Of a DNA stretch of 64,000 bases, positions 61,683 through 64,000 are shown piece by piece (the stretch's first letter is position 1; the number at the start of each line of letters is the position of its first letter). The stretch spans positions 744,001 through 808,000 of the forward strand of contig NZ_CP108046.1 of the NCBI RefSeq assembly GCF_041435115.1. Direction: 5' to 3'. The notes under the pieces are model-generated. The model saw nothing but the letters and a program-made list of their open reading frames with translations, did no database searches and was not told where the DNA came from. The position numbers and the translations under genes are program-made. Source of the DNA: Streptomyces sp. NBC_00289 (GTDB taxonomy: Bacteria; Actinomycetota; Actinomycetes; Streptomycetales; Streptomycetaceae).

Positions 61683-63455
61683 TCACCGTTCGGAGAGGAC
61701 CGAGCCGAGCAGTACGACGCTGTCCCCTTCCTGCGGAGTGATCCGCTGCTTCTCGGTGACCGGCTCCAGCCAGCGGTTGGCCCGCACCACGAAGAGTGTG
61801 TCGTGATCCGGCGGCAGCGGGGCGGAGGCGGGCTGAACCAGGAATCGGGCTCCCTGTTCATAGCGCGCTGCCAGAACGTGACGGACGAGGGATCTGCCGA
61901 AGAGGATGTCGCCGCCGGTGTAGGGGGCGACGACTCCGTGGCTTTCGTGCGGTGGTCCGACCCGGTAGACGGGGCCTTCGACATTGCCCTGCACTACGAC
62001 CGAGGCGAGCGCGTTGAAGTCGTCGTCTTCGGTGGCCAGGAACACGGCCGTCACTCCCTCCAGTCGCGCCCCGGGGTTGGTGGCCGTGGCCAGCAGATCG
62101 CCCTTGGCCAGTTCGATCCCGGCACCCCTGATCCGTTCCCGCTCCTCCTCGGCTCCGGCCCACATCAGCACGTCGAGTCCGGCGGACCGCAGGGCCCTTC
62201 CCATGTCGACCACCCACGGCTGGCCGCCCACCAGCAGGAGGCGCGTGCCGACAGGTTGGACAACCCCCAGCCGTCGGGCCACGGGTGCCGCGGTCAGTGA
62301 GTACACGAGAACCGTTCCCACGATAACCAGGAAAGTGACCGGAATGATCTTTGAGGCTCCTTCCACCCCTCGCTGGACGAGACCGGCGGCGAAGGCCGAT
62401 GCCGTGGCGGCGGCGACGATCCCGCGTGGGGCCATCCATCCGATGAAGGCCCGTTCCCCTCGGGGCAGACCCGAGCGTGACGCCGCGGCGAAGGCCACGA
62501 GCGGACGCACCACCAGGACAAGGACCGCGATGAGAGCGAATGCGGGAAGGAGGACGGGCACCAGGGAATCGGGGGTGACGGTGGAGGAGATGGAGACGAA
62601 CAACAGCCCGATGATCAGCTGAATCAGGGTTTCGAAGAAGGGACGCCGAGCCGGCATGTCGAATCCGCGGATGTTGGTGACGGCCAGGCCCGTGACGATG
62701 GCGGCGATGAGCCCCGTGTCATCCCGGGCGATGTCGCAAGCCGCCGACACGGTGACCACGGTGGCCAGTTGCGCGAGCGTGCCCAGCGTCTCGCCGAGCC
62801 GAAGGGTACGCAGCGTCAGCCACAGCAACGCGGTTCCCACAGCCCCGCCGACCAGACCGACGGCCATACTGATGCCGAACTGGCCAAGCTGGTAACCCCA
62901 GCCGATCTCGACTCGCTGCGTCGTGGCGATGGCGTGGAAGGTGAGCGCGCCGAGGATGCCGCCGATCGGGTCGGTCAGTGTTCCTTCCCAGATCAGGATG
63001 CGCCGTACCTTGTCGGTCGGTCGCACGTATTCGAGCAGCGGGCCTACAACTGTGGGTCCCGAGACGACGAGGATCACACCCAGCATTGCGGCCACTCTGA
63101 GTGGCATGTCGAACAACGCCGGTGCCAGCGCCGTGGTGACCAGAGACGTGAGGAGCACGCCGAGCAACAGCAGTCTCCCCACGATCCATCGCGTGTGACC
63201 GGCGAGATTGCGCAGGTTGAGCCCCAGCCCCGCGTCGTAGAGGATCACCGCGACGGCCAGCGAAACCAGGGCGGTGAAGTCCGGCGTCCCGAGCAGCTTG
63301 TCCGGGTGAATGGCATCCATCAGCGCACCAGCGGCGAACCCGGCCGGCAGTAGAAGGACCAGAGCGGGAACGCGGAGTTTGCTCGCAACGATCTGCGAGC
63401 CGACGGCGAGGGCCACGATCAGTGCCATCCCGAGCAGGGTATCGTCGTCGGTCAC
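61683..63455 (-). CDS. CPA-type cation/proton antiporter with RCK domain
   Basis: This 590-residue membrane protein has about 12 helices (residues 5-400) with the monovalent cation/proton antiporter core: DFTALVSLAVAVILYDAGLG, VSGPTVVGPLLEYVRPTDKV, LIWEGTLTDPIGGILGAL and ERAFIGWMAPRGIVAAATAS. A cytosolic RCK/TrkA-N domain follows (about 405-520; RLLLVGGQPWVVDMGRALRS, FLATEDDDFNALASVVVQGN), with a C-terminal TrkA-C-like end. It likely exchanges Na+ or K+ for H+, gated by a nucleotide. GTG 63455 has GGGAG upstream. Confidence 0.88.
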   Translation of the reverse strand: MTDDDTLLGMALIVALAVGSQIVASKLRVPALVLLLPAGFAAGALMDAIHPDKLLGTPDFTALVSLAVAVILYDAGLGLNLRNLAGHTRWIVGRLLLLGVLLTSLVTTALAPALFDMPLRVAAMLGVILVVSGPTVVGPLLEYVRPTDKVRRILIWEGTLTDPIGGILGALTFHAIATTQRVEIGWGYQLGQFGISMAVGLVGGAVGTALLWLTLRTLRLGETLGTLAQLATVVTVSAACDIARDDTGLIAAIVTGLAVTNIRGFDMPARRPFFETLIQLIIGLLFVSISSTVTPDSLVPVLLPAFALIAVLVLVVRPLVAFAAASRSGLPRGERAFIGWMAPRGIVAAATASAFAAGLVQRGVEGASKIIPVTFLVIVGTVLVYSLTAAPVARRLGVVQPVGTRLLLVGGQPWVVDMGRALRSAGLDVLMWAGAEEERERIRGAGIELAKGDLLATATNPGARLEGVTAVFLATEDDDFNALASVVVQGNVEGPVYRVGPPHESHGVVAPYTGGDILFGRSLVRHVLAARYEQGARFLVQPASAPLPPDHDTLFVVRANRWLEPVTEKQRITPQEGDSVVLLGSVLSER

Positions 63456-63512
63456 AGCTGCTCCCTTCGTCGGAGTCCGGGCGTCACACGGGATTCAGCC
63501 GGGACCGTGTGG

Positions 63513-64000
63513 TCAGCTGTTGTCTGCCGCACCGCCACCGTCCGTGCCCCTTCTTCTCAGGTCGGCGCCGGTGAGTGCGTCCAGCTCGCCCTGGCTGTCC
63601 AGCCAGTACGGCAAGGCCGACGGCCGACACGACGATCACCAACGCCACCTGTGTGACGAATCCCGGCCAGGCCGGCGTAGCGGGCACGGTCGGCGAGGTG
63701 CGAACGAGGCAGGGCGCTGGGCCGTGCCCCGGACGATGACAGCGGAGGCGGCGACTTCGACGGCCGTGTCGCGGACCCAGGTGCCCCGCGTGCGCAGGGG
63801 CAGCCCGACCGTGGCGAGCGTGGTCGCCCGGCGGTGATGACGAAGACCAGGCCCGCATCATGGGTGAGCCTGCGCCACACGTGAGGGGCGTCTTCGCGGG
63901 TGACGAAGAGCGTGATCACCACCAGTACGGCAAGCGGTGGCCGGCGCGCACCGCCGGAACGAAGGCCGTGCTCGCAATGGGGACCGGCCCGAGCGCGATG
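63513..64000 (-). pseudogene. second cydB, decayed, running off the window edge
   Basis: Successive minus-strand frames read VVITLFVTREDAPHVWRRLT then HDAGLVFVIT, GFVTQVALVIVVSAVGLAVL and YWLDSQGELDALTGADLRRR, which match the second half of CydB (compare VTHEDARYVWDGLT and YRLDTMGELEELTDADTRA in the intact copy). At least two frame changes and lost helices show it is dead. It continues beyond 64000. Confidence 0.78.

Noticed and set aside
1..64000. CRISPR array, rRNA genes or replication origin
   Set aside because: No regularly spaced identical repeats with unique spacers, no rRNA stretches and no DnaA-box clusters were noticed on reading through.

Overview
The base composition (very GC-rich), GTG and TTG starts, Tat signals, tightly overlapping operons and the families present point to a Streptomyces or close actinomycete, in an accessory or chromosome-arm-like region rich in insertion sequences and gene remnants. 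No rRNA and no complete tRNA was found.

Region 1 (1-13.5 kb): an erythromycin-esterase-family gene whose signal peptide is split by an IS3-family element; a lamin-tail secreted protein; a cobalt-type nitrile hydratase operon (DUF1097 membrane protein, beta, alpha, accessory protein, NiCoT cobalt/nickel permease) divergent from a GlxA/AraC-type regulator; an IS1182-family element and decayed fragments.

Region 2 (13.5-33 kb): a compact biosynthetic cluster fed by the shikimate pathway. On the minus strand run a cupin, a secreted bicovalent-FAD oxidase, an MFS exporter and an SDR, then a strong hairpin, then a class II DAHP synthase, an SDR, PhzD-like isochorismatase, PhzE-like ADIC synthase, a YdhR-like protein, EPSP synthase, a 3-hydroxybenzoate-6-hydroxylase-like flavoprotein, chorismate synthase, shikimate kinase and a stump of aroB truncated by an IS5-type transposase fragment. 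The predicted flow is chorismate to ADIC to dihydro-3-hydroxyanthranilate to 3-hydroxyanthranilate, then ring hydroxylation, export and oxidation outside the membrane. A divergent transaldolase-like protein has lost most catalytic residues. A methyltransferase, a PucR-type GAF regulator and a degenerate IS701-like protein follow.

Region 3 (33-50 kb): a frameshifted CHAT/Clp-N-like gene, then a 14.4 kb island bounded by two collinear direct repeats (35199-35361 and 49600-49762). Each repeat holds the 3' half of a CAT-anticodon tRNA and an integrase-like tail. The island carries a fructan-use locus: secreted multidomain GH32, cytosolic GH32, an Opp/Dpp-type ABC importer with lipoprotein, a LacI regulator and a fructokinase.

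Region 4 (50-64 kb): aldose 1-epimerase, DUF389 and cyclase pseudogenes, a 2-hydroxyacid dehydrogenase, gluconokinase, a GMC oxidoreductase, and a minus-strand respiratory set (glucose-dehydrogenase-like SDR, NDH-2, CydA, CydB). A CPA-type antiporter with an RCK domain and a decayed second cydB at the window edge complete it. Most long ORFs antisense to these genes are GC-frame shadows and were left out.
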